A stretch of DNA of 64,000 nt from CAYJBH01 sp964369965 (GTDB lineage Bacteria; Bacillota; Clostridia; Oscillospirales; Ruminococcaceae): assembly GCA_964369965.1 (NCBI GenBank), contig CAYJGF010000006.1, forward strand, positions 1 to 64,000. The letters are read 5' to 3'. Both the position numbers and the translations under genes were made by a program. Below, one piece after another: positions 1-7,867 of the stretch. A model generated the notes under the pieces. That model did not search any database and was not told where the DNA came from. It saw only the letters and a list, made by a program, of their open reading frames with translations. Numbering within the stretch: the first letter of the stretch is position 1; every line of letters begins with the position of its first letter.

Positions 1-2123
1 CGGTGCATGTGCCCCTTTCACAGGAGGCACAACGTGAGGCAAAGGAGCTTATGCTCGCCTCGCGCAACCTATTAAAACCGTCGGACGGCAAGCCGGTCGC
101 GGTCCCGACACAGGACATGGTTCTCGGCAGCTACTACCTCACCATGGTCAACGAGGGGGACAAGGGCGAGGGCAATGTCTACCGTGACGAGAATGAGGCT
201 ATCATGGCATACCATGAGGGTGTCATCTCACTACACGCCAAAATCAAGGTTCGTCGCGTCATAGATGAGCGTTCAAAGTTGGTGGACTGCACGGTCGGTC
301 GCATCATCTTCAATCAGCCGATACCACAGGATCTCGGTTTTGTGGATCGCAGTACCGAGGACGGCGAGTTTGGGTATGAAATTGACTTTCTTGTCAATAA
401 GGGCAAACTTGGCGACATCATCGACCGTTCTATAAAAATCCATGGTGTAGACACCACCGCAAAGGTTTTGGACAAGATCAAGGCGCAGGGCTTTAAATAC
501 TCCACCAAAGGCGCTGTTACCGTCGCCATCAGCGATGCCATCATCCCACCGGAAAAGGCACAGCTACTGGAGGATTCCGAGCGTCAGATAGGTCAAATCC
601 TCAAAAGCTTCAACAAGGGACTTATCTCCAACGAGGAGCGTTATCAAAATATAATTGACGTCTGGAACACCACCACCGAAAAGGTTTCGGCGGCACTTAC
701 CGAGAACTTTACCGACCGCAACCCCATCTTTATGATGGCGGACAGCGGCGCGCGTGGTTCCATGAACCAGATTCGCCAGCTTGCCGGTATGCGTGGGCTT
801 ATTGCCAACACGGCAGGTAAAACCATTGAAATTCCCATCCGCGCCAACTATCGTGAGGGTCTTAACATCCTCGAATACTTCATCTCCAGCCGTGGCGCGC
901 GTAAAGGTCTTGCCGACACCGCACTTAGGACGGCGGACTCGGGATACCTCACCCGTCGTCTGGTCGACGTATCGCAGGACGTCATCGTGCGCGAGGAGGA
1001 CTGCGGTTCAACCTCCGGCATAACAGTATCGGATATCAAGGACGGCGACGAGATGATCGAGCCGCTGCCCGAGCGTTTGCAGGGTCGATACCTTGTTGAG
1101 GACATGTTCCATCCCGAGACAGGCGATTTGCTGTGTGACAAGGACACCCTTATCGACAGCGACATGGCACAGAAGATTGTGGATGCCGGTGTTACCGAGA
1201 CTATTATCCGCAGTGTGCTGGACTGCTCCGCCAAGGTGGGTTGTTGCGCTAAATGTTACGGCACATCCCTTGCCACCGGCGACAAGATCAATATCGGTGA
1301 AGCGGTCGGTATCATCGCCGCACAGTCCATCGGTGAGCCGGGCACACAGCTTACCATGCGTACCTTCCATACCGGCGGTATCGCAAATGCCGACGATATC
1401 ACACAGGGTTTGCCCCGTGTTGAGGAGTTGTTTGAGGCACGCCGCCCCAAAGCTCTCGCCATAATGAGTGAGATAGGCGGCAAAATAGAGATTGACGACA
1501 CCAAGAAAAATGTCTATGTCAACGTCAAGGGTGAGGATAAAAACGGTGCGCCGATAGATTTGAGCTATATGGTGCCGTTCGGTCAACGTCTGCGCGTGGC
1601 GGACGGTGACATGATTGAAAAGGGTGAAATGCTGACCGAGGGTCATGCCTATCCTCAGGATATCCTCTCCATCAAGGGTGCGGTCGCGGTGCAAAACTAT
1701 CTTATACAGGAGGTTCAACGCGTCTACCGTATGCAGGGTGTTGACATCAACGACAAGCACATTGAGGTTATCGTGCGCCAGATGATGCGCAGGATTAGGG
1801 TCGAGCAGTCCGGTAAGACTACACTGATAGCCGGTTCGACGGTTGACAGGGCGGAGTTTGATCTGCAAAACACATTTGTCAAGGCGCATACCCCCGAGAG
1901 CGAGCATGACGAGGCGTGCGCAAAGGGCGTGCCGACACTGCTCGGTATCACCAAGGCGAGCCTTGCGACCGACAGCTTCCTCTCCGCCGCAAGCTTCCAG
2001 GAGACGACAAAGGTGCTCACCGACGCCGCAATCCGTGGCAAGGTCGACCCACTCACCGGTCTGAAAGAGAATGTCATCATAGGCAAGATAATTCCGGCAG
2101 GAACAGGACTCAGCGTAGAATAA
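1..2123 (+). CDS. rpoC: RNA polymerase beta' subunit, C-terminal part (5' truncated by window)
   Basis: This is the C-terminal 706 or so residues of the catalytic beta' subunit of RNA polymerase. The frame is open to the window edge. The first residues (VHVPLSQEAQ) are those that directly follow the NADFDGD magnesium-binding motif in this family, so the active-site motif lies just outside the window. Visible elements are the bridge-helix region (MADSGARGSMNQIRQLAG), the trigger-loop region (SGYLTRRLVDVSQD) and the second zinc site, with one Cys in EEDCGS and three in CSAKVGCCAKCYG. The C-terminal end (LKENVIIGKIIPAGTG) is typical. A strong terminator follows directly, so the gene is the last of its transcription unit; rpsL, often next in Clostridia, is not adjacent. 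Confidence 0.98.
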   Translation, partial: VHVPLSQEAQREAKELMLASRNLLKPSDGKPVAVPTQDMVLGSYYLTMVNEGDKGEGNVYRDENEAIMAYHEGVISLHAKIKVRRVIDERSKLVDCTVGRIIFNQPIPQDLGFVDRSTEDGEFGYEIDFLVNKGKLGDIIDRSIKIHGVDTTAKVLDKIKAQGFKYSTKGAVTVAISDAIIPPEKAQLLEDSERQIGQILKSFNKGLISNEERYQNIIDVWNTTTEKVSAALTENFTDRNPIFMMADSGARGSMNQIRQLAGMRGLIANTAGKTIEIPIRANYREGLNILEYFISSRGARKGLADTALRTADSGYLTRRLVDVSQDVIVREEDCGSTSGITVSDIKDGDEMIEPLPERLQGRYLVEDMFHPETGDLLCDKDTLIDSDMAQKIVDAGVTETIIRSVLDCSAKVGCCAKCYGTSLATGDKINIGEAVGIIAAQSIGEPGTQLTMRTFHTGGIANADDITQGLPRVEELFEARRPKALAIMSEIGGKIEIDDTKKNVYVNVKGEDKNGAPIDLSYMVPFGQRLRVADGDMIEKGEMLTEGHAYPQDILSIKGAVAVQNYLIQEVQRVYRMQGVDINDKHIEVIVRQMMRRIRVEQSGKTTLIAGSTVDRAEFDLQNTFVKAHTPESEHDEACAKGVPTLLGITKASLATDSFLSAASFQETTKVLTDAAIRGKVDPLTGLKENVIIGKIIPAGTGLSVE

Positions 2124-2137
2124 AACAGCATAATATT

Positions 2138-2175
2138 AAACACCCCCACCGGATTATCCGACGGGGGTGTTTTTA
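2138..2175 (+). terminator. Intrinsic terminator of rpoC
   Basis: A stem of ACACCCCC pairs with GGGGGTGT around an inner CCGGAT/ATCCG pairing and is followed by TTTTTATAT. It lies 15 bases after the rpoC stop codon, as expected for a rho-independent terminator. Confidence 0.9.
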
Positions 2176-2180
2176 TATGT

Positions 2181-2260
2181 TGTAGGGACAACCCTTGCGG
2201 TTGTCCGATTTGTACTATGAACGTAATTTGTCGGACAACCACACAGGGGTCGCCCGACAA
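2181..2260. repeat. Dispersed GTAGGG dyad repeat, copy A
   Basis: It begins TGTAGGGACAACC with an immediate hairpin (ACAACCCTTGCGGTTGTCCG) and ends with a second CGGACAACC block and GGGGTCGCCCG. The same layout recurs at 10234, 14755, 30944 and 53540. This copy lacks a clean CCCCTACA right end and looks degraded. It sits between the rpoC terminator and the terminator of the facing gene. Confidence 0.6.
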
Positions 2261-2278
2261 ATGACATCATTGCTATAA

Positions 2279-2315
2279 ACACCCCCATCGAACAGATCGT
2301 GTCCTATGGGGGTGT
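2279..2315 (-). terminator. Terminator of the facing lipoprotein gene
   Basis: A perfect 10-bp stem (ACACCCCCAT at 2279-2288, ATGGGGGTGT at 2306-2315) encloses a 17-nt loop. On the minus strand TTTATAG follows, a modest U-tract. It lies just after the lipoprotein stop codon and may also stop read-through from rpoC. A mutated version of the same block is found near 4395-4440. Confidence 0.7.
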
Positions 2316-2336
2316 ATTGTTTATTTGTTAGGGGTG

Positions 2337-4268
2337 TTACTGTGAATAAGGTGAGCCGTTCGATGTGGCTGTGCCGCCGTTTGCGTTTGTGAAAGTGTTT
2401 CCTGGGCTGGTATAGATGCCGGCGGCTTGGCCACTACCACTAGTACCGTTACCGCCCACCGCAACTATCGTGCCACCTCTATATGTTGCGGAATCACCGT
2501 TTTTACCATTGCCGTTTATAAATATTCCCTCACCGCCGCCACTGGAGCCGTCACCACCGGTGGCTGTTATAATGACTGGATTTTGTACATATAGATCACC
2601 GACAAGCATTGCATTGGCACCGCCATGAGCTCCGTCTGCGCCGTTTATAGTCAAACTGCCCTGTCCGTGAAGATGTATATTATGCACTAACATCTTATCA
2701 GCGGCATAAAGCCCGTGGATGCCGGCACCTGTTCCTCTCACGGTGTTTACCCCCACAAGGTCGATCGACAGACCAACCTCGGTGTGAATTGCCCCGAATT
2801 TATTTGATCCATCAGAATTGTCGTAACTGATATTAGCGCCTTGCAACACAAGGATCCCGGTTTGTTGCGACATCGGAACAAAAAAGGTGGATTTATCACC
2901 CAAAATGTCGGTGAAGTTTTGGTCGGTTATCTGTCTGCCGGACACCCAGATGTTATAGGTTGCAACTAAATTATTCGAGTCATACACACCCACCACCGCA
3001 ACATCACTTCGCAACTTTGTGCCTGTGCTGTCCGTGACCTCGCAATAATAGTATAACACACCTGTAGCATAGGTGGATGGTCTGAGATTTTTACCGTTTT
3101 CACCGGGTATGGTATTATAGATTTGGCTAAAACCATTACTTACAAACCACTGATAGCTTATCGTGCCGGTTCCTCCCGTTGTCTCGACCGAAAGCTCGGC
3201 ATTGTTGGGGTTTGTGCTCGAAATAACCATACTCTGCGGCTGTTTTGTTATCGCAAGAGGAGTCGTCGGTGTCGGGGTTGGCGTCGGTGTCGGGGTTGGC
3301 GTCGGGGTTGCGGTTCCCACCACACTTACATTGACTATGTTGCTGGTACGGCTGTAGGTATAACCGCCGTAGCTATCACTCACGACACAGAAATAGTATT
3401 GGCTGTACGGACCGCCGGTGTCGATGTTGTAGCTACTGCCGGTTTTGCCGGTGAGCGGCACCGCACCCTCGGTGCTATTCGACAGGGAAGTGTACCACTG
3501 ATAGGTCAGCGCGCGTCCACTGTTGGAGCTCGCTGCAACGCTCAGACTGGAGTTGGAGTGCTGTTCAAAGTTGCCGCCCTGCGGTTGGGTGGTTATTGCA
3601 AAACTGTAGGAGTTGTCCTCCACGCTACTGCTGCTACTCGAACTACTGCTACTGCTACTACTGCTACTGCTGCTGCTTTCGCTACTGCTGCTCTCGCTGC
3701 TACTGCTACTCGAACTGCTACTGCTGTCGTCATCGTCATCGTCCGGGTCGACAACGGTCACGGAGAACATGGGGGATAGGATGGACGCCTGGCTTTCATC
3801 ATCCCCCTCCAAGCCTAAAAGTGTCGCCATGCCATCGCCCGAATCATATTCATAGAGAAGTTCAATATAATAATAGGTGGTCCCGACGACGCTTGTGTCG
3901 GGGGTAAAGGTGAAAGCCACCGGCGAATTTTCCGGAAAGGGGTTGGAAAAATTCGCGCCGTATCGAATGGGCAAACCATGATACTTGTTGTCGCTACTTA
4001 TCACATCAGCCGTGGAACTGCGCCAGTTTGCCTCAATAATGCCTTCCGTCTCACCGAAGTCTACCGTCACCGTCACGGTCAACGGCTCGGCAACCTCCCC
4101 CAGCTCGTAGGTCACATTCTCCGGCACCACAAAGGAGTACTCCCCGAGCGATTCACCACAGGAAGTAAAAGTAAGCAGTGCGGCGATAAATGCAATCGCG
4201 ACCGTTAATTTTTTCATCAGCTCGGCACCGGTGGTGTGGGCTGATTTTGTGTCATATATTTTATTCAT
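2337..4268 (-). CDS. Surface lipoprotein: Asp/Ser tract, two Ig-like domains, Pro-Thr linker, Gly-rich beta-helix-like C-terminus
   Basis: A predicted cell-surface lipoprotein. A hydrophobic segment ending LLTFTSC gives a lipobox with Cys37, counted from the ATG at 4268. A second ATG at 4217 would give a more ordinary signal peptide starting MKKLTVAIAF. The 4268 ATG has a GGGGA site eight bases upstream and its own promoter; 4217 has almost no SD, so the start is undecided. After an N-terminal beta-rich domain come an Asp run and about 35 Ser/Glu residues (about 176-216), an Ig-like domain (about 224-318), a PTPTPT linker, a second Ig-like domain (about 338-428) and a Gly-rich C-terminus resembling a right-handed beta-helix or carbohydrate-binding fold. 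No LPXTG motif or SLH domain is visible. Ligand or adhesive function is unknown. A fragment of a paralogue's 3' end lies upstream (4438-4605). Confidence 0.8.
   Translation of the reverse strand: MNKIYDTKSAHTTGAELMKKLTVAIAFIAALLTFTSCGESLGEYSFVVPENVTYELGEVAEPLTVTVTVDFGETEGIIEANWRSSTADVISSDNKYHGLPIRYGANFSNPFPENSPVAFTFTPDTSVVGTTYYYIELLYEYDSGDGMATLLGLEGDDESQASILSPMFSVTVVDPDDDDDDSSSSSSSSSSESSSSESSSSSSSSSSSSSSSSSSVEDNSYSFAITTQPQGGNFEQHSNSSLSVAASSNSGRALTYQWYTSLSNSTEGAVPLTGKTGSSYNIDTGGPYSQYYFCVVSDSYGGYTYSRTSNIVNVSVVGTATPTPTPTPTPTPTPTTPLAITKQPQSMVISSTNPNNAELSVETTGGTGTISYQWFVSNGFSQIYNTIPGENGKNLRPSTYATGVLYYYCEVTDSTGTKLRSDVAVVGVYDSNNLVATYNIWVSGRQITDQNFTDILGDKSTFFVPMSQQTGILVLQGANISYDNSDGSNKFGAIHTEVGLSIDLVGVNTVRGTGAGIHGLYAADKMLVHNIHLHGQGSLTINGADGAHGGANAMLVGDLYVQNPVIITATGGDGSSGGGEGIFINGNGKNGDSATYRGGTIVAVGGNGTSGSGQAAGIYTSPGNTFTNANGGTATSNGSPYSQ
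3265..3312. repeat. 18-bp tandem repeat coding the Pro-Thr linker
   Basis: The unit GTCGGTGTCGGGGTTGGC occurs twice exactly (3265-3282, 3283-3300) and once in part. It encodes the PTPTPT linker of the surface lipoprotein on the minus strand. As 18 is a multiple of three, a change in copy number would lengthen or shorten the linker without a frameshift. Confidence 0.8.
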
Positions 4269-4295
4269 CTATTATATCCCCAGACATTTTCTATT

Positions 4296-4323
4296 ATTAT
4301 ATCATATTTACGGAAAATTACAA
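4296..4323 (-). promoter_or_regulatory. Promoter of the surface lipoprotein gene
   Basis: On the minus strand TTGTAA and TATAAT are separated by 16 bases, with the -10 box about 28 bases before the ATG at 4268. This matches a sigma-A promoter. Confidence 0.6.
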
Positions 4324-4437
4324 GAAGTAAATTCATATTTTTTAAATCACCTTGAAAACGGGTCGTCGAGGGCGCTTGCCCAACAAATATATTTAATCCC
4401 ACCGGACTATCCGATGGGGGGGGGAGTTGTTTATTTG

Positions 4438-4605
4438 TTAGGGTGTTGAGGGAGGATGACTCAAGCCGTTCGATGTGGCTGTGCCACCGTTTTCGTTTGT
4501 GGAGGTGCCGCCCAAATTTTCAATCCCTTCGGCTTGAGAAACACCGCCTCCAATTTGGTTACCGCCTGTTGCAACTATCGTGCCACCTTTATATTCCTCA
4601 GTAGA
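4438..4605 (-). pseudogene. 3'-terminal fragment of a paralogue of the surface lipoprotein
   Basis: The minus-strand frame ending at the TAA at 4438-4440 reads YKGGTIVATGGN, then GGTSTNENGGTATSNG. The intact lipoprotein at 2337 ends YRGGTIVAVGGN, then ANGGTATSNGSPYSQ. Only about the last 50 codons remain, and the remnant of a duplicated GGGGG terminator region follows (about 4395-4440). Upstream, the frame runs straight into the decayed aldo/keto reductase, so the 5' part of this paralogue was lost at that junction. Confidence 0.8.
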
Positions 4606-5399
4606 CGTAGACAGCTGTTGATAGGGGTATTATCGGCGGCGTCGATATTGTCCTTGATATGATCTGTAACGTTCATTCCGCTGAGCACGGTGCCTACACC
4701 CTCATGATTCATGACAAATCTAAGCGCCCAATTTGCGGGGCTTCGTTGTGTTTTATAGTTTTTAAAAATCTCTCTCACCTTGTCGGGGGCTTGATTTGAC
4801 AGAGCGCCACCACGCAGTGGCTCCATAATTACAACACCGATTCCGAGTTCGACAGCTCTTATCAATATAATTATACTGGATTTGGCAAAACTCCCACGGA
4901 TAGTCCTCTAAGATTTTAATAAAATCCTCTGGTCTGCCGTGGTATGAAAAACCGATGTGTTTAATTTGCCCTGTATTCTTTTTCTCGTTGATGAAGTCAA
5001 TTATGCCGAAAGATTTTAGTTTTTCCCAATCGGATAAACTGGTGAGCATATGCATGAGATAATAGTCTATGTAGTCGGTATTCAATCTCCCCAGTTGAGT
5101 TGTAAAAAACTTTTGCGCCTGTTGTGGTTTATTGACTAAAAAAGCAGGGAGTTTATCGGCGATGTACACCTTTTCACGTATATTGTTTTTACTGACAAAC
5201 TCCCCTAAAACCACCTCGCTTTTCCCCCCGTGATATGGGTATACGGTATCAAATAATTAACGCCGTTATCATAGGCATACTTTAACTGCTCAAACGTAAG
5301 CTCCTTATCAATTCCACCGCCTTTAGTGGGGAAGCGCATACATCCGTATCCCAAAAGAGAGACCTCGGGTGCGTCTTTTACAAGTGTTCTGTATTGCAT
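4606..5399 (-). pseudogene. Aldo/keto reductase, broken by frameshifts and a 3' truncation
   Basis: Three successive minus-strand frames together spell an aldo/keto reductase. The first has VSLLGYGCMRFPT and YAYDNGVNY, the second starts VLGEFVSKNN and has LNTDYIDYYLMH and HIGFSYHGRP, and the third has ELGIGVVIMEPLRGG and LRFVMNHEGVGTVLSGM. Frame changes fall near 5215-5260 and near 4865-4880, where about ten residues also seem to be missing. The C-terminal third, including the ferredoxin-type end of many clostridial members, is absent and replaced by the paralogue fragment. The original start is the ATG at 5399, preceded by a good AGGAG. Two independent lesions plus a truncation argue for real decay and against a single sequencing error. 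Confidence 0.85.
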
Positions 5400-5432
5400 T
5401 TTATTTCTCCTCATAATGTTGACGCATATAAA

Positions 5433-5480
5433 TTACACAGTGTATGTTAATAGTATACACTGTGTAACTAATTTTGTCAA
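5433..5480 (-). promoter_or_regulatory. Strong promoter with a twin palindromic operator
   Basis: On the minus strand TTGACA (5475-5480) and TATACT (5452-5457) are 17 bases apart, pointing at the aldo/keto reductase remnant. A perfect 13-bp inverted repeat, TTACACAGTGTAT (5433-5445) and ATACACTGTGTAA (5455-5467), overlaps the spacer, the -10 box and the likely start site. Each arm contains its own palindrome (TACAC-A-GTGTA), with centres 22 bp apart, about two helical turns. This layout fits two dimers of a TetR-like repressor. No candidate regulator gene lies nearby. Confidence 0.75.
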
Positions 5481-5501
5481 TGTTATTGTGAAGATAACAA
5501 T

Positions 5502-5525
5502 ATGGACATGATAAAGCATGTCCAT
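5502..5525 (-). terminator. Hairpin after the ydcF-like gene, possible terminator
   Basis: A perfect 9-bp stem (ATGGACATG/CATGTCCAT) with a 6-nt loop lies 10 bases beyond the ydcF-like stop codon. The following tract on the minus strand (ATTGTTATCTTC) is only moderately U-rich, so the terminator call is tentative. Confidence 0.5.
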
Positions 5526-5535
5526 ACAGAAAAAA

Positions 5536-6282
5536 TTATTTTTTCAATACCCACAATCTTATTATCGCCGCGAGTTCTCGGCTGTACGAGGGGAGGAGTT
5601 GAGGTATTGAAAGTTTTGACGGTGCGAAAGTAGGGGCGGTGATCCCCTGCATTTTCGCGTATGCGGCAGAGCGGTAGCAGTGGAAATGATTTGTTGCGAT
5701 AAGCACCCCTCCCGAAAGGTTCGTGTGGTGCTTATCAAAGAGTATCAGCGCATTTTTTATGTTTGTGTAGGTGTCGTGGGAGTCGGGGTCGTACAATATA
5801 TCGACACTCGGTATGCCGTTGTCGAGCAGGTACTGCCTCATCGCCTGAGCCTCCGGTATAATCTCATAATACCCCTTTGAGCCGGTCACACAGATTGTCA
5901 CACCCTTATGTTTATTATAAAATCTTATTGCGCTGTCAAGTCGACTTTTGAGTGTTTTAGAGACCTCGGTCCCGTTTAGACCGGCGCCGAGGACTATGAC
6001 CGCCTTTTCCTTTTTTGTCATCAGTGGATAATCAAGCCGTGCTACGACAAACATCATAATGATATAAGCGCTTAGTCCGACAATAAAAATTATGGCTAAA
6101 ACAAGCCCGAGTCCGTCGGAGCATATTGCGTTGACCGTGTCAAAAAACAGCGCATAAATCGTTGCAATAATAGTTAAAGCATAGACAAAAAATGTGCCGA
6201 AATGTAGATTGGAGCGCAATAAGAGCAGGGCGCTGTTTGAAACAAGTAACAGTGCAATTATTATTATAACAAATCTTATCAT
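5536..6282 (-). CDS. YdcF/SanA-like (DUF218) membrane protein
   Basis: A 248-residue protein with about four N-terminal hydrophobic segments (roughly 1-20, 30-48, 58-90) followed by a DUF218 domain. Family features are the strand-loop AVIVLGAGLNGTEVSKTL, the motif VTGSKG, PEAQAMRQYLLDNGIP, the acidic loop PDSHDTYTNIKNA and IATNHFHCYRSA. Members of this family (YdcF, SanA) are linked to envelope functions; their reaction is not settled. It lies four bases downstream of trpS on the same strand and probably shares its transcript. Its own SD is weak, so translational coupling is likely. Confidence 0.85.
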   Translation of the reverse strand: MIRFVIIIIALLLVSNSALLLLRSNLHFGTFFVYALTIIATIYALFFDTVNAICSDGLGLVLAIIFIVGLSAYIIMMFVVARLDYPLMTKKEKAVIVLGAGLNGTEVSKTLKSRLDSAIRFYNKHKGVTICVTGSKGYYEIIPEAQAMRQYLLDNGIPSVDILYDPDSHDTYTNIKNALILFDKHHTNLSGGVLIATNHFHCYRSAAYAKMQGITAPTFAPSKLSIPQLLPSYSRELAAIIRLWVLKK

Positions 6283-6286
6283 ATAT

Positions 6287-7273
6287 CTATTTTAGCCCGA
6301 TTTTCTCGTACAATCTCTGTTTGACCGCAAGTGAGTGCTCCTGCGCCTTTTGTGCGCCTTTTTTAAGCACCTCATCCAGTGTGGTTTTGTCGGCGAGCAA
6401 CCGTTTATATTCCGCTTGAATGGGGGCGAGTTCGTCGCATACCGCCTCCCCCACCGCTAATTTAAAGTCGCCGTAACCTCTGCCGTCAAATTCCCTTTCA
6501 ATCTCGTCATAACTCTTGCCGCTCACCGCACCGTAGATAGACATGAGGTTCGCAACACCGGGGCCGTCCTCTCGCAGGGTGACCGCGGCGGCACTGTCGG
6601 TGACGGCACGCTTAAACTTCTTTATAATAACATCGCGCTCGTCGGTCAAAAGCACCGTCGCGTTTTTGTTCGCATCTGACTTGCTCATCTTGGCATTTGG
6701 GTCGGCGAGGCTCATTATCCTCGCGCCCACCTTGGGGAAATAACCCTCCGGCACGACCATAGTCCCCTCACCAAAACGTTGATTTAAACGCACGGCGATG
6801 TTGCGCGCCAGTTCAAGGTGTTGTTTTTGGTCGGCGCCGACCGGCACGAGATGTGCGTCATAACTCAATATATCGGACGCCATCAAAACCGGATAGGAAA
6901 AAAGCCCACAGTTGATGTTGTCGGCATGTTTTGTCGATTTTTCTTTAAACTGGGTCATGCGAGACAGCTCCCCGAAAGGCGTAAAACAGCCGAGCACCCA
7001 CGCCACTTCAGCATGTGTCCTCACGTCGCTTTGCACAAAAAGGGTGCTGGTGTTACTGTCCACACCACATGCAAGCGTCAACGCCGCCGACGAGCGCGTT
7101 GTTCGCAACAACTCCGCCGGATCCTGCTCCACCGTTATTGCATGAAGATTGACGATGCAATAGATACAGTCATGCTCCCGTTGCAACTCGGCCCAGTTTT
7201 TAAGTGCCCCCAAATAGTTGCCAAGAGTAAATCCACCGGTCGGCTGTATGCCGCTAAATATGGTTTTTTTCAT
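6287..7273 (-). CDS. trpS: Tryptophanyl-tRNA synthetase
   Basis: Class I aminoacyl-tRNA synthetase charging tRNA-Trp, 328 residues, the normal bacterial length. The HIGH-type signature is PTGGFTLGNYLGAL near the N-terminus, and the KMSKS loop is AKMSKSDANK in the second half. The substrate-pocket region includes VPVGADQKQHLELARN. The ATG at 7273 is preceded by AAAGGA about 13 bases upstream, slightly long. No T-box element is visible in its short leader. The ydcF-like gene follows. Confidence 0.97.
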   Translation of the reverse strand: MKKTIFSGIQPTGGFTLGNYLGALKNWAELQREHDCIYCIVNLHAITVEQDPAELLRTTRSSAALTLACGVDSNTSTLFVQSDVRTHAEVAWVLGCFTPFGELSRMTQFKEKSTKHADNINCGLFSYPVLMASDILSYDAHLVPVGADQKQHLELARNIAVRLNQRFGEGTMVVPEGYFPKVGARIMSLADPNAKMSKSDANKNATVLLTDERDVIIKKFKRAVTDSAAAVTLREDGPGVANLMSIYGAVSGKSYDEIEREFDGRGYGDFKLAVGEAVCDELAPIQAEYKRLLADKTTLDEVLKKGAQKAQEHSLAVKQRLYEKIGLK

Positions 7274-7314
7274 CTTTTTATGTCAATCCTTTCAGTTTAA
7301 TGCCTCTTTTCATA

Positions 7315-7343
7315 ACTATAACACATTTTAATTGTATTTTCAA
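7315..7343 (-). promoter_or_regulatory. Promoter of trpS
   Basis: On the minus strand TTGAAA and TATAGT lie 17 bases apart, with the -10 box about 42 bases from the trpS start codon. The leader is too short for a T-box riboswitch. Confidence 0.55.
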
Positions 7344-7803
7344 TTATTATAATAGTTTTTCTAAAAACAACACATTGAAATAGTAATTTAGTGTGAACAG
7401 AACACAAACACATTGAAGTCGTTTACACAGCTTTAGCAAACGCAGTCAAACAAAATTTGTGTTTGAGCAAATAATAAAACCCGAGTAGGGATTTGTTATT
7501 TGTGAGTTAAATTTTGTAACAGCTTTAGCTGTCAACTGCGTTCTATAATGCGGACAGCCAAGAACACGCTAGGGTTTGGGACATGCGCGAACTCGTCAAG
7601 AGTTCGGGAGTCCACAACACTTTTTGTTACTTTTTGGTGTCAAAAAGTAAAGAAACGAGCACTGCGGCGATGCAGTAAGAAATATAAACACAAAGCATAA
7701 TCATATCAATTATAACCAATAAACCGCAATCCCTACACCACACCATAAAATCCAATTTATAATAATGTTTACAGATGTATAAATTAAAAATACACGAATT
7801 TAT
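7344..7803. other. Gene-free interval with several hairpins
   Basis: No convincing coding region lies between the divergent trpS and gltX promoters. The stretch has small perfect inverted repeats: CGAACTC-N5-GAGTTCG (7588-7606), ACTTTTTG-N4-CAAAAAGT (7629-7648) and ACTGC-N6-GCAGT (7661-7676). It also repeats the phrase ACAGCTTTAGC (7436 and 7519 regions). It could be a decayed intergenic element or hold a small RNA; nothing seen decides this. Confidence 0.4.
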
Positions 7804-7831
7804 TTGACAAACCACAAATTACCACTATAAT
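7804..7831 (+). promoter_or_regulatory. Promoter of gltX
   Basis: TTGACA (7804-7809) and TATAAT (7826-7831) are both perfect and 16 bases apart. Transcription would start near 7838, giving a leader of about 30 bases with no room for a riboswitch. Confidence 0.8.
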
Positions 7832-7867
7832 ATTAATTATAATAATATATAAGGAAACAACGATAAG

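Noticed and set aside
1008..1907. 299-codon open frame on the minus strand inside rpoC
   Set aside because: It is a shadow of rpoC: no SD, no recognisable motif, and the plus-strand frame codes conserved RNA polymerase sequence throughout.
3613..3855. Leucine-rich plus-strand frame that looks like a membrane protein
   Set aside because: It is the complement of the serine codons of the lipoprotein's Ser tract; low complexity creates a false hydrophobic protein.
4575..4865. 96-codon frame as a separate small gene
   Set aside because: It is the third frame of the broken aldo/keto reductase, and its last codons are out-of-frame lipoprotein-paralogue sequence.
7274..7400. Possible T-box riboswitch before trpS
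   Set aside because: No GGGTGGTACCGCG-type box on either strand, and the promoter leaves a leader of only about 35 bases. The gltX leader is equally short.
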